Part shown: piece by piece, positions 55,838 to 64,000 of the stretch | How positions within the stretch are numbered: position 1 is the stretch's first letter | How the letters are laid out: each line of letters opens with the position of its first letter | Assembly: GCF_947492555.1 (NCBI RefSeq) | Contig: NZ_CANLNE010000001.1 | Location: forward strand, 558,001-622,000 | Length of the DNA stretch: 64,000 nucleotides | DNA from: an uncultured Roseobacter sp. | Lineage (GTDB): Bacteria > Pseudomonadota > Alphaproteobacteria > Rhodobacterales > Rhodobacteraceae | Direction: 5' to 3' | Position numbers and translations under genes: made by a program | The notes under the pieces: model-generated | What the model saw: the letters and a program-made list of their open reading frames with translations, nothing else | Told to the model about the DNA's origin: nothing | Databases searched by the model: none

Positions 55838-57616
55838 ATGATGCGGTTTTTGATGGTATGTGTGGCGCTTTTTGCCACGGTCGGACAGGGCGCGCGCGCG
55901 CAATCCGCAGAGGCGGTCGTTTGGGTGCAGATCGAAGCGCAGCCGAACCTGCAGGACGGGCTTGACCGGGCAGAGGACTACGCCCGCAGGCTTGAGGATG
56001 TGAACGGCTTTGCCCTGGGCGGCGGCTGGTTCGGCATCGTGCTGGGTCCCTATACTGCCGAAGATGCGCAGCAGGTCTTGCGCGTTTACCGCGCCGAAGG
56101 GCTGATCCCACGAGACAGTTACATTGCCTTCAGCACGTCGTTGCGTCAGCAATTCTATCCGCAGAATGCCGATCTGTTGCGGCGCGGCGCGCTGACGACG
56201 CCCGCACCGCAGGAAACTCCACAGATCACCCCTGAGGAGCAACCTGCCCCCACCGAAGAAACACCAGAAGTGCCGGAACAGGTCACAGCCCTACCGGATG
56301 AGACCCCCGCCGAGGCCCGCCGGAGCGAGCGGACCCTCACCGCAGGTGAACGGCGCGGGCTGCAGATCGCGTTGCAATGGGCCGGGTTTTACAATGGGGC
56401 GATTGATGGTGCCTTTGGCCGTGGCACACGCAATTCGATGGCGGCCTGGCAGGCGGCAAATGGATTTGAGGGCACCGGCATTTTGACAACGGCGCAGCGC
56501 GCGGCTCTGATCGGACAGTACAACGCCGTGCTCGAAGGTCTGGACTTGCAGCGTGTGGCAGATAGCAAGACCGGTATCGAACTGGTGCTGCCCACCGCCC
56601 TCGTGGCGCTGGACCGTTACGAGCCGCCCTTTGCCCAGTTCAACGCAAAGAGTGATGGTGTTGCGCGGGTTCTCCTGATCAGCCAGGAAGGCGACCGAAA
56701 CACGCTCGCCGGCCTCTACCAGATCCTGCAAACGCTGGAGATCGTGCCGCTGGAGGGCGAACGGTCGCTGGATCGCGACAGTTTTTTGCTCATCGGGCGC
56801 AGCGATGAGATTGTGAGCGAAACACGCGCCCGTCTCGAAGGTGGCCAGATCAAAGGTTTTACCCTGATCTGGCCTGCGGGCGACGAGGAGCGTCGGACGC
56901 GCGTCCTGGCCGAGATGCAGGCGAGCTTTACGCGTCTGCCCGGCGTGCTGGATGCCGCGGCAGGCAACGCGGCGGACCAACAGATTGATCTGATCGCAGG
57001 TCTGCAAATCCGCAAACCGCGCCTGTCCCGCTCGGGGTTCTACGTGGATGGCAGTGGCGCGGTCGCCACCACATCCGATGCAGTGCAAAGCTGTACGCGG
57101 ATCACGCTGGACGAGGAGATCGAGGCGAAACTGAGCACAGTGGACGCAGGGCTGGGCATTGCCATCCTGAAGCCCGCCCAGACGCTTGCCCCGCCGCAGG
57201 TCGCGCAGTTCAGCCCGATTCCGCCACGGCTTCAGTCCGATGTTGCCGTTGCCGGCTATTCCTACGAAGGCATCCTCGAAGCCCCCAGCATGACCTTCGG
57301 CACGCTCGCCGATCTCAAAGGGTTGCGCGGGGAGCAGGACCTGAGCCGTCTCAGCCTGACCAGCCTGCCCGGCGATGCCGGTGGCCCGGTCTTTGATGCG
57401 AACGGGAATGTGCTTGGCATGCTGCTCCCCCGGGGCGGCGGTGAGCGGCGACTGCCCGAGGAGGTGACTTTTGCCCTCGCCGGGTCAGCCATCGCGCAGG
57501 TGATGGAAAAGGCCGGTCTGGTACCAGGGGCCCGTAGCGGCACAGAAGCTCTGGCGCCCGAGGATATCACTACCCGTGCCGTGGGCATGACCGTGCTGGT
57601 CAGTTGCTGGGAATAA
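55838..57616 (+). CDS. SPOR / peptidoglycan-binding protein with inactive trypsin-fold domain
   Basis: A 592-residue exported protein. The signal peptide is MMRFLMVCVALFATVGQGARA. A SPOR-like repeat (about 24-100) is followed by a Pro/Glu-rich linker, a peptidoglycan-binding_1 domain (about 172-226), a middle region, and a C-terminal HtrA/trypsin-fold domain (about 395-540). All three catalytic positions are replaced: the His site reads SDAV (Ala415), the Asp site GLGIAIL (Gly440) and the Ser site GDAGGP (Ala514). It is therefore probably a wall-bound scaffold or inhibitor, not a protease. The start at 55838 gives a clean signal peptide; an upstream start at 55802 is possible. No partner gene is visible. 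Confidence 0.85.
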   Translation: MMRFLMVCVALFATVGQGARAQSAEAVVWVQIEAQPNLQDGLDRAEDYARRLEDVNGFALGGGWFGIVLGPYTAEDAQQVLRVYRAEGLIPRDSYIAFSTSLRQQFYPQNADLLRRGALTTPAPQETPQITPEEQPAPTEETPEVPEQVTALPDETPAEARRSERTLTAGERRGLQIALQWAGFYNGAIDGAFGRGTRNSMAAWQAANGFEGTGILTTAQRAALIGQYNAVLEGLDLQRVADSKTGIELVLPTALVALDRYEPPFAQFNAKSDGVARVLLISQEGDRNTLAGLYQILQTLEIVPLEGERSLDRDSFLLIGRSDEIVSETRARLEGGQIKGFTLIWPAGDEERRTRVLAEMQASFTRLPGVLDAAAGNAADQQIDLIAGLQIRKPRLSRSGFYVDGSGAVATTSDAVQSCTRITLDEEIEAKLSTVDAGLGIAILKPAQTLAPPQVAQFSPIPPRLQSDVAVAGYSYEGILEAPSMTFGTLADLKGLRGEQDLSRLSLTSLPGDAGGPVFDANGNVLGMLLPRGGGERRLPEEVTFALAGSAIAQVMEKAGLVPGARSGTEALAPEDITTRAVGMTVLVSCWE

Positions 57617-57752
57617 GCACAAAATCGTCTCAAATCTGCCCTAAAGAAAGGGTCCCCTCACCCCCATCATTTGCGATGCGTTAATCCCCGAACGCCATTC
57701 TCTGCTCGCGTGGGGGCGCATCGTATTTCGGTACGAGCATGGAGTGAGTGAG

Positions 57753-58034
57753 ATGCTTAAACACTTTATGGCGCTGGCCCTCGGCTCAGCGCTTGCGCTG
57801 CCAGTTTCCGCTGAAGGAATCTCGGCTGGTTCGACTAAAGCGACGATGGTGACCTACACGTCACCAATGATGCCGCCTGCAAACTACCGCGGGCAATGGT
57901 GGACGTCGCCGGACAAATGCCAGTATTCCCGCGCGGGCCGTCCGGGTGAAACCGTATGGTATCTGATCGTGAATACCGCACATGAAGGCTGCGCTCAGCG
58001 GCTTATTCAACGCGCCTATTCCGACTATCAGTAA
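57753..58034 (+). CDS. Small secreted two-cysteine protein
   Basis: A 93-residue protein with a signal peptide (LKHFMALALGSALALPVSAEG). The mature part has a Trp-rich patch (NYRGQWWTSPDKCQYSRAG) and two cysteines (KCQYS and EGCAQR) that could form a disulfide. An GGAG site lies about 8 bases before the ATG. I do not recognise the family. It ends 6 bases before the convergent ThDP enzyme gene. Confidence 0.65.
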   Translation: MLKHFMALALGSALALPVSAEGISAGSTKATMVTYTSPMMPPANYRGQWWTSPDKCQYSRAGRPGETVWYLIVNTAHEGCAQRLIQRAYSDYQ

Positions 58035-58040
58035 CTGGCG

Positions 58041-59633
58041 CTACTCGGTCAGTTCCGGCGTGATGTAAATCAGCGTCGGGCCTTGGGCCGCAAAAGCTTC
58101 CGTGACGGCGTTCTGAAGAGCTTCAAGGCTTTTCGGAGCCGCCGCGCGGGCGCCAAACGCTTCCGCTAATTTGCAGAAATCCGGGTTTTGCGCGACCACA
58201 GCGTTCGGCGCGATTTGCGCACGGATCATGCTGTCTTCGATTTCCTTAAGTTTGCCGTTGTCCCACAGGATGATCGGGATGGGCAGGCCCAGTTCGACCG
58301 CCACGCCCAACTCCTGCATCGTGTAATGGAACCCGTAGTCCCCGATCATAGCCATCGTCGGTTTGCCACGCCGCGCGACAGCCCCACCAATGGCCGCAGG
58401 TGTGGCATAGCCCAGCGTGCCGAAGCCATAGGGGTGATGCCAGTGACCGGGACGATCCATGTCCCAAACCTCCTTGGCGACATAGGCAAGTTGGGTCATG
58501 TCGGAATAGATCATCGTATCCGCTGGCACGACGTCTCGCAGGGCGTCACAGATCGGCACGATGCCGGGCCGCTCCGCATCGGTTTCAGCCCGCCAGCGGG
58601 CGCGGGTGGCGGCGACATCATCGGCGCGCCAGTCGGTCGTTCCCGGCGCCGCCTCCAGCGCGACCGCAAGCGTGGTCAGCCAGCCAAAAGCGTCTGCCTG
58701 ATGGGCATCATCTGCTGCCTCGGCCCGCGCAAGCACCTGCGGATCGAGATTGACGTGAATGGCTGGACACGTGTGGCCGGGTTCCTCGCGCCACAAGTCC
58801 ACTTCCGCCAGATCCGTGCCAACAAAGATCACAAGATCGGCCTGAGCGAAGATATCGGCACTGCCCGGTCGCGCGAGGGAAGCACCAAAATGCAGCGGAT
58901 CGTCAGGCGAGGCGATCCCGCGCCCGGCATAGCTGGTAAAGGATGCAGCTTTCGACCTCTCAAGAACCGCGCGCGCCGGACCGTCTTTGCCACCTGCCCG
59001 AACAGCACCACCCCCAAAGACAAAAAGCGGTCGCTGAGCATTGCCGATTTGCTTTGCGGCGGTCGCCACAGCGTCCTGATTGACGCCAGGCAGCCGCATG
59101 GCGCGCGGCGCGGGTGGTGCTGGATCGGCATCCGCAACCAGCTGTGCAATGGGTACCTGAATGTGCTTTGGCAGTGGGCTTTGCGTCTGAAATTCCGCAA
59201 AAGCGCGCGCCACCAAAGCATAGGCAGCATCCGACGTTTGCGCTTCCTCTGACCAGTCACAAACCGTCTCGGCTGCCGCGCGCTGGTCTTTCATCTGGTG
59301 CAGCTGCCCCTTGCGGGCAGCAACCTCGTCGAGGCAGCTGGAAATCACCAGCATCGGCACCGAATCCGAATAGGCCTGTCCCATTGGCGTCATGATGTTG
59401 CACAGCCCCGGCCCGGTGATCACATAGGCCACCCCGGGCTTGCCGGTTGCGCGCGCATAACCGTCCGCCATGAAACCCGCGCCCTGTTCGTGCCGCGCCA
59501 ACACGTGGGTGATGCCCGCCTCTTCGATCCCGCGGTACATTTCCTGATTGTGCACACCGGGAATGCCAAAGATCACATCGACCCCACGATCCTTGAGCAT
59601 GTGCGAAATCTGCGCGCCCAGCGGCCTTTGCAT
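58041..59633 (-). CDS. ThDP-dependent enzyme (acetolactate-synthase-like; AruI-related)
   Basis: A 530-residue thiamine-diphosphate enzyme. The N-terminal domain has the catalytic glutamate in VLARHEQGAGFMADGYARATG, then GPGLCNIMTPMGQAYSDSVPML. The C-terminal ThDP-Mg motif spans MIGDYGFHYTMQELGVAVELGLPIPIILWDN. It resembles 5-guanidino-2-oxopentanoate decarboxylases (AruI) and other 2-oxo acid decarboxylases more than true acetolactate synthase, based on overall feel only. There is no small regulatory subunit beside it, which also argues against IlvB. It abuts the TrkH gene. Confidence 0.85.
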   Translation of the reverse strand: MQRPLGAQISHMLKDRGVDVIFGIPGVHNQEMYRGIEEAGITHVLARHEQGAGFMADGYARATGKPGVAYVITGPGLCNIMTPMGQAYSDSVPMLVISSCLDEVAARKGQLHQMKDQRAAAETVCDWSEEAQTSDAAYALVARAFAEFQTQSPLPKHIQVPIAQLVADADPAPPAPRAMRLPGVNQDAVATAAKQIGNAQRPLFVFGGGAVRAGGKDGPARAVLERSKAASFTSYAGRGIASPDDPLHFGASLARPGSADIFAQADLVIFVGTDLAEVDLWREEPGHTCPAIHVNLDPQVLARAEAADDAHQADAFGWLTTLAVALEAAPGTTDWRADDVAATRARWRAETDAERPGIVPICDALRDVVPADTMIYSDMTQLAYVAKEVWDMDRPGHWHHPYGFGTLGYATPAAIGGAVARRGKPTMAMIGDYGFHYTMQELGVAVELGLPIPIILWDNGKLKEIEDSMIRAQIAPNAVVAQNPDFCKLAEAFGARAAAPKSLEALQNAVTEAFAAQGPTLIYITPELTE

Positions 59634-59634
59634 A

Positions 59635-61083
59635 TCAGTCTCTCCAGAAGCTAACGGTCAGAATGGCGTAGACGGCCAGAAGTTCGAGGCGTCCCAGCAG
59701 CATGGCGAGAGACAACAGCCATTTGGCGGTGTCGTTCAGGCCAGCAAAATTCCCGGCAGGCCCGATTTTATCCCCAAGGCCGGGGCCGACGTTGGAGAGG
59801 GCCGTGGCGGCCCCCGACAGCGATGTGATGAAATCAAGGCCGGTCAGGCTGAGGGCGACGGCAAGAAGCCCCAGTGTCACCACGAAGAACATGAAAAAGG
59901 AGATCACCGAACTGAGGACATCCTCACCCACAGGGCGTTTGTCATAGCGGACGACAAAAACGCCATTAGGCGAGCGGATGCGCCGCAGCTGCATCTTGAT
60001 GGAGGCAAAAAGCAGTTGGTAGCGAAAGACCTTGATTGAACAGGTGGTGGAGCCCGCGCAGCCCCCGATCAGACCGATGAAAAAGAACATCGCAATCGGC
60101 AAGGCACCCCATGTCATGTAGTTGGCCGAGGCATAACCGGTGCCGGTGATGATCGAGGTCACGTTGAACAGCGCCTCGCGGGATGATCTGCCCCATTCCT
60201 GCGGAAACATCTGGAACAGAACGGCCGACATGATGGCCACGATGACCAGCAGTGTCAGGACAAAGACCCGTATCTGGCTGTCCCGCCACAGCGGCGCGGC
60301 CTGACCGTTGATTAGCTGCACGTAACGCACGAAAGGCAGGGCCGCGAGGATCATGAAAAACGCGGCCGCAATCTCCAGGTTGCCTTTGAAAACGCCAAAA
60401 GACGCGTCGTAATTTGCGAACCCACCCGTCGACACCGTGGTCAGCGCATGTACGGTTGCGTCAAAGGCGTTCATGCCAAGAACAAGATAGCTGAGCGCGC
60501 AAACCATCGTCAGACCAAGGTAGATACTGGAAATCTGGCTGGCGATCTGCCCTGCGCGGGGCAGGATTTTCCCCATGGTATCAAAAGATTCGGACTTGAA
60601 GATTTGCATGCCGCCAACACGCAGTTCGGGCAGGAACACCATCGCCACAACGATGATGCCGATACCCCCCAGCCACTGCAGAATGCCGCGCCACAGCAGC
60701 AGCCCCTTGGGCAGGTCCTGCAGGCCGGAAAACACCGTGGAGCCCGTGGTGGTCAGTCCCGACATCGCCTCGAAAAATGCATCGACAAAGCGGGCTTCGG
60801 TCGCACCAAAAATAAAGGGCAAGGCACCAAAAAGCGGCAGCGCCACCCAGACACCGGTGGTGAGCAGAAAGGTCTGCTGAATCGTGAGACCTTCTTTCAC
60901 GCCGTTTGCGCAGGCCAGCGCGATCAACCCGCCCGCGAGCATAGTGATCAGCGCCGACTGGATGAACACCGGCCAATGATCGCGGCCTTCCGCGATATCG
61001 ACCAGCATCGGCAGCAACATCGCCGCGCCCAGCACGGCAACCAGCAGACCGATCACATATCCAACGGGGCGCAAGTCCAACAT
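59635..61083 (-). CDS. trkH: TrkH family potassium uptake protein
   Basis: A 482-residue inner-membrane protein with the four-fold pore-loop helices of Trk/Ktr potassium channels. Signature filter segments are FFEAMSGLTTTGSTVFSGL, HALTTVSTGGFANYD, SIITGTGYASANYM and SGAATALSNVGPGLGD. It imports K+ with a cytosolic TrkA partner that is not in this window. ATG 61083 gives the usual N-terminus; TTG 61119 is an alternative. It runs into the ThDP enzyme gene with only one base between. Confidence 0.93.
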   Translation of the reverse strand: MLDLRPVGYVIGLLVAVLGAAMLLPMLVDIAEGRDHWPVFIQSALITMLAGGLIALACANGVKEGLTIQQTFLLTTGVWVALPLFGALPFIFGATEARFVDAFFEAMSGLTTTGSTVFSGLQDLPKGLLLWRGILQWLGGIGIIVVAMVFLPELRVGGMQIFKSESFDTMGKILPRAGQIASQISSIYLGLTMVCALSYLVLGMNAFDATVHALTTVSTGGFANYDASFGVFKGNLEIAAAFFMILAALPFVRYVQLINGQAAPLWRDSQIRVFVLTLLVIVAIMSAVLFQMFPQEWGRSSREALFNVTSIITGTGYASANYMTWGALPIAMFFFIGLIGGCAGSTTCSIKVFRYQLLFASIKMQLRRIRSPNGVFVVRYDKRPVGEDVLSSVISFFMFFVVTLGLLAVALSLTGLDFITSLSGAATALSNVGPGLGDKIGPAGNFAGLNDTAKWLLSLAMLLGRLELLAVYAILTVSFWRD

Positions 61084-61143
61084 GCGCGCAGGGTTGGCCG
61101 CGCGCACCGGCAGTGTCAAGCGGATGCGATAGAGACCCGCGCG

Positions 61144-61383
61144 TCAGATGTAATAGAGGTCGTGAAAGACGTGATGAACGATGTCGTCGCGCTTGATGTT
61201 CATCGCCGCCAGCTCTTCGTCAGACTTCGCCTGCAGCGCCTGCACCTTGTTGACGCGCGCGGTGTAAGAGCTCGACACGATCATCGCTGTGCCGACGGAG
61301 GACAGAAATCCGCGTACTGCGCTGTATATGCCGTGAAGGGTGCGACCGAAACCGCTGTCGATATGTGTAGAGTGATATGCCAT
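61144..61383 (-). CDS. DUF1127-type small protein
   Basis: A 79-residue protein whose C-terminal half (KSDEELAAMNIKRDDIVHHVF) matches the DUF1127 pattern of small alphaproteobacterial proteins, some of which affect phosphate and RNA metabolism. The N-terminal half is polar. A palindrome (TTCTCAAATGAGAA) lies 58 bases upstream and may be part of its promoter. The function is not settled. Confidence 0.85.
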   Translation of the reverse strand: MAYHSTHIDSGFGRTLHGIYSAVRGFLSSVGTAMIVSSSYTARVNKVQALQAKSDEELAAMNIKRDDIVHHVFHDLYYI

Positions 61384-61440
61384 TGGAGATCCTTACTCAG
61401 TATAAAGTCTCCTCCCGTTGCGCCTAACATAAGGCGTTGC

Positions 61441-61454
61441 TTCTCAAATGAGAA
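61441..61454. promoter_or_regulatory. Palindrome upstream of the DUF1127 gene
   Basis: TTCTCAAATGAGAA is a perfect inverted repeat with 6-bp arms and a 2-base centre, 58 bases upstream of the DUF1127 start codon. A nearby region at 61419-61434 also forms a weak hairpin (CGCCT...AGGCG). Possible operator. Confidence 0.35.
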
Positions 61455-61500
61455 TTGCAACTTATGCATAGCCGCTATCGGATCGTGCCGCAGCGCAGCA

Positions 61501-61530
61501 AAAAACCGCGCCCGGAGGGACGCGGTTTTT
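61501..61530 (-). terminator. Bidirectional intrinsic terminator
   Basis: AAAAACCGCG (61501-61510) pairs with CGCGGTTTTT (61521-61530) around a 10-base loop. It follows the minus-strand folE2 stop at 61552 by 22 bases and has T-tracts on both strands, so it can end transcription either way. Confidence 0.88.
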
Positions 61531-61551
61531 CAGATCTCGACGTCGACGGTA

Positions 61552-62655
61552 TCAGCCGACGTGGAACAGCGTGTTGAAGAGCTTTGGATCAAGGCTTTCT
61601 GCAGCAAACGTCTCGCCTTCCACCAGGATGCTGACCGCGTCGTGGCTGTGCAGGCTTTCCTGATGGCTGGCGATGATCCGGAAATCACCGACCCGCACGT
61701 CGGCCTGCATCTGTTCGCAGAAAAGCCGCGCCGCATCTTCGACAAAGATCGGGTTGGCCGCGTTCAGCTCGGCAAAGGCCTGTTCGTCCTCGCGCTTGAC
61801 CATGACCTGCGTTTCCGTGGGCACAGCGCGGCGGCAGGCTTCGATCAGATCTTCGAACCACAGGCATCCCGCATTTTCATCGATCTCCACCGACACACGC
61901 GCAACAGAGCGTTGCGAATGTGGCGTGGCCAGCTGCCCGCGGGTGGCGCGCGCGTGTTCCGACAGCTCCAGGGAACAGGGGCAGGTCGAAGAATACACAT
62001 AGTCGAGGTGCATGATCTTCTTGCGCACGCCGCCCTGCTCCACCAGTTCCAGCGCGATATCATAATACTGATAGCCCGACAGGCCGGAGCGCAGGCTGTC
62101 GACTTTCATCGGAAAACTGAACCGCATCTGGATGCGTGCGTCAAAACTCTCCAGGTCGGTAATGTAATCGTCCAGCGCGCCCTCGATCACCTCGAAACTG
62201 AAGGTCTCTTCGGCGTGCTTGTAGAACGACCGCATGATACGGGACATGTTGATGCCCTTCTTGTCGGCCTCAAGGCTGACAGAACCGGTTACCGATGTCT
62301 CCAATGTCAGATCACCGTTATCCCGGGTATGAAACCGGATGGGCAGCCTAAAATTCGAAATACCCACATGCTGGATCTGCTGTTTCGCGCCACGAATGAG
62401 GCTGGACGGCCCGTTCTGCAAATCAGGCAGCGTGGATTTATAGCCGTCATCGGTCGCAAAATCTTCCGGATAGTCACGTGAAAACGCTGGATAGGCGACC
62501 GTGTCGCTGCCCGGGATGAGCCGCGCAACCGAGGGGTCCAGCTCAAGAATTTCAGTGGTCGTCGCGCCTTTTGCCCAGTTTCGGAGAATGGCGAGCGCTG
62601 TTTCTGCTTCCTCGCGATCCGGTGTGGCATCAAGTACGGGTGTGTGGATGTTCAT
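61552..62655 (-). CDS. folE2: GTP cyclohydrolase FolE2
   Basis: A 367-residue type IB GTP cyclohydrolase (tunneling fold), making dihydroneopterin triphosphate for folate or tetrahydrobiopterin-type pathways. The family Cys motif is STCPCSLELSEHARATRGQ, and the domain starts LDATPDREEAETALAILRNW with the GSVSLEADKKGINMSRIMRSF segment. FolE2 works with several metals besides zinc. The conserved start is Met at 62655; the longer frame to 62715 adds 20 unconserved residues. It supplies the pathway completed by folB and folP at 46-48 kb. Confidence 0.95.
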   Translation of the reverse strand: MNIHTPVLDATPDREEAETALAILRNWAKGATTTEILELDPSVARLIPGSDTVAYPAFSRDYPEDFATDDGYKSTLPDLQNGPSSLIRGAKQQIQHVGISNFRLPIRFHTRDNGDLTLETSVTGSVSLEADKKGINMSRIMRSFYKHAEETFSFEVIEGALDDYITDLESFDARIQMRFSFPMKVDSLRSGLSGYQYYDIALELVEQGGVRKKIMHLDYVYSSTCPCSLELSEHARATRGQLATPHSQRSVARVSVEIDENAGCLWFEDLIEACRRAVPTETQVMVKREDEQAFAELNAANPIFVEDAARLFCEQMQADVRVGDFRIIASHQESLHSHDAVSILVEGETFAAESLDPKLFNTLFHVG

Positions 62656-62809
62656 CGCTATGTCCCTCATGACGGCGTCTGACTTAAAGATAGGGCGCGC
62701 AGGCGGCCCGGCCAACTCTCCTCACAAATACGTCAGGATCAAGCAACAAGATCAGTTTTCACACAAAATTCCTGACAAGGGGAAAATCTGGCGCGCGTTG
62801 TCAGTTTCG

Positions 62810-63991
62810 TCAGGCCGTCTCCAGCGCTTGCAGAATGTCAGCCACCAGATCCTCGGGATCTTCGATGCCAACGCTGATGCGCACCAGACCGTCGGTGATC
62901 CCCAAGGCATCCTTCTGATCCTGCGGCAGGCGCTGGTGGGTCGTGGTTGCCGGGTGGGTCATGATGGTTTTTGCGTCGCCCAGATTGTTGGAGATCACGC
63001 CAACCTCGATCGCGTTCAGAAAGCGAAAGGCCGCGTCCTTGCCCGCTTTCAGGTCAATCGACAGCACCGTGCCGCCCTGCCCCATCTGGCGCTGCACCAG
63101 ATTACTTTGCGCGTGGCTGCTATGGCCGGGATAGATCACCCGCGAGAGTTTTGCGTGACCCTGCAACGCCTCCGCGATGGTGGTTGCATTGGTGGTCTGG
63201 GCGCGGACCCGTAGATCGAGCGTCTCCAATCCCTTGAGCATCACCCAGGCCGTAAAGGGGCTCATCGATCCGCCCGTGTGTTTCATATAAGGCTCAACGG
63301 TCTTGCGGATGAACTCCTGCGTGCCAAGGATCACGCCCCCCAGCGCGCGACCCTGTCCGTCAATGTGTTTGGTCGCGGAATAGATCACCACATCAGCACC
63401 CTGCGCCACGGCGTCTGACCAGACCGGCGTCGCAAAAACGTTATCTACCAGCACCTTGGCCCCCTTGGCATGGGCAAGTGCGGCGACACCGGCGATGTCC
63501 ACAACCTGCAGTGTCGGGTTCGAAATGGATTCGAAAAACACCGCTGCGGTGTCGTCCCGGATCGCTGCTTCCCATGCCGCAAGATCGGTGCCATCGACAA
63601 ATGTCACCTCGACACCAAAGCGGGTCAGCACCTCTTCGAGGACATAAAGACAGGACCCGAACAAGGCGCGGGCGGACACGACATGATCGCCAGCCTTGAG
63701 CATTGATGTCAGCGCGCCCGACACCGCCGCCATGCCGGAGGCCGTGGCGAAGGCGTCTTCCGCCCCCTCCAGCGCGGCGATGCGTTCTTCGAACATTGCA
63801 ACCGTCGGATTGCCGTAGCGGGCGTAGATAAACTCATCCGGTCCAGCCTCGAGAAACCGCGCCTCGGCGGCCTCGGCCGTGTCGTAGACAAATCCCTGTG
63901 TGAGAAAAATAGCCTCGGATACTTCGCCATACTGGCTGCGGCGCGTACCGCTATGGACGGCGCGGGAGCGTGGTTTCAAATTGCGTGTCAT
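62810..63991 (-). CDS. metZ: O-succinylhomoserine sulfhydrylase
   Basis: A 393-residue PLP-dependent enzyme of the cystathionine-gamma-synthase/sulfhydrylase family making homocysteine from a homoserine ester and sulfide. The PLP lysine sits in VVIYSATKHIDGQGRALGG. Other landmarks are YARYGNPTVAMFEERIAALEG at the start and YPGHSSHAQSNLVQRQMGQGG later. The GQGRALGG and LGVISNNLGDAKTIM-type segments favour MetZ, but MetY is possible. The start codon at 63991 is close to the window edge, and any upstream riboswitch lies outside it. Confidence 0.9.
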   Translation of the reverse strand: MTRNLKPRSRAVHSGTRRSQYGEVSEAIFLTQGFVYDTAEAAEARFLEAGPDEFIYARYGNPTVAMFEERIAALEGAEDAFATASGMAAVSGALTSMLKAGDHVVSARALFGSCLYVLEEVLTRFGVEVTFVDGTDLAAWEAAIRDDTAAVFFESISNPTLQVVDIAGVAALAHAKGAKVLVDNVFATPVWSDAVAQGADVVIYSATKHIDGQGRALGGVILGTQEFIRKTVEPYMKHTGGSMSPFTAWVMLKGLETLDLRVRAQTTNATTIAEALQGHAKLSRVIYPGHSSHAQSNLVQRQMGQGGTVLSIDLKAGKDAAFRFLNAIEVGVISNNLGDAKTIMTHPATTTHQRLPQDQKDALGITDGLVRISVGIEDPEDLVADILQALETA

Positions 63992-64000
63992 GTCTTCATC

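Noticed and set aside
58041-59633. Acetolactate synthase large subunit (ilvB)
   Set aside because: There is no small subunit beside it and the segments read more like other ThDP decarboxylases, so no ilv symbol is given.
60448-62481. 677-residue plus-strand frame spanning trkH, the DUF1127 gene and folE2
   Set aside because: It crosses three well-supported minus-strand genes and two intergenic regions and has no recognisable domain.
63992-64000. SAM riboswitch upstream of metZ
   Set aside because: Only nine bases upstream of the gene are in the window, so nothing can be said.

Overview
The window reads as a chromosomal segment of an alphaproteobacterium of the order Rhodobacterales (Roseobacter type). 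Supporting signs are high GC in most of the window, GTG/TTG starts, tight TGATG/ATGA-coupled operons, an aa3-type cytochrome c oxidase subunit I, the glyQ / glyoxalase-like / small membrane protein / glyS cluster, FolE2 in place of FolE, and a soluble reductive dehalogenase fused to its own reductase. The genus cannot be fixed from sequence inspection alone. About sixty protein genes and two tRNA genes (Ser-UGA, Leu-GAG) are supported. I found no rRNA, CRISPR array, insertion sequence or prophage.

Layout. Bases 1-9400 look accessory: a quinone oxidoreductase, a PAS-GGDEF-EAL cyclic-di-GMP enzyme, a Cys-rich small protein, an unrecognised gene coupled to an MFS transporter, and a second MFS transporter divergent from a GlxA-like regulator. 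Base composition here is mixed and often lower than to the right, and the stretch ends with 0.8 kb of gene-free DNA beside tRNA-Ser. Bases 9.7-16.1 kb are core: a SPOR lipoprotein, a D,D-carboxypeptidase, and a coupled tmk-holB-tatD-MBL operon, then an AEC transporter. Bases 16.3-26.5 kb mix metabolism with accessory functions: an alpha/beta hydrolase of deviating composition, an aldehyde dehydrogenase, a copper-delivery pair (small Cys protein plus PCu(A)C), the 1080-residue reductive dehalogenase, tRNA-Leu, a peptidoglycan-binding protein, a DsbA-like protein and LipB.

Bases 26.5-38.9 kb hold a coupled histidine kinase and single-domain receiver, ctaD with a strong terminator, a LuxR-type regulator, a second copy of the peptidoglycan-binding family, a DUF2244 protein, a YqeY protein, carA, a glycosyltransferase with an MshEN-type cyclic-di-GMP module, a GntR regulator and a HAD nucleotidase. 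Bases 39-48 kb carry a ubiquinone-type hydroxylase, a class V aminotransferase, paired Lrp regulators divergent from ilvC, a DMT transporter, and a glmM-folP-folB run. Bases 48-55.7 kb carry a SleB cell-wall hydrolase, a PPDK-like protein and the glycyl-tRNA synthetase operon. The last 8 kb carry a SPOR/peptidoglycan-binding protein with a catalytically dead trypsin-fold domain, a ThDP enzyme, TrkH, a DUF1127 protein, folE2 and metZ.

Themes. Folate synthesis is represented by folE2, folB and folP. Cell-envelope remodelling recurs through SPOR, peptidoglycan-binding, DacC, SleB and GlmM proteins. Cyclic-di-GMP appears both as enzyme (PAS-GGDEF-EAL) and probable receptor (MshEN-glycosyltransferase). 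The most unusual loci are the self-sufficient reductive dehalogenase at 20.1-23.4 kb, the pseudo-protease at 55.8-57.6 kb, the MshEN-glycosyltransferase at 35.6-37.5 kb, and an AT-rich patch inside glyS.
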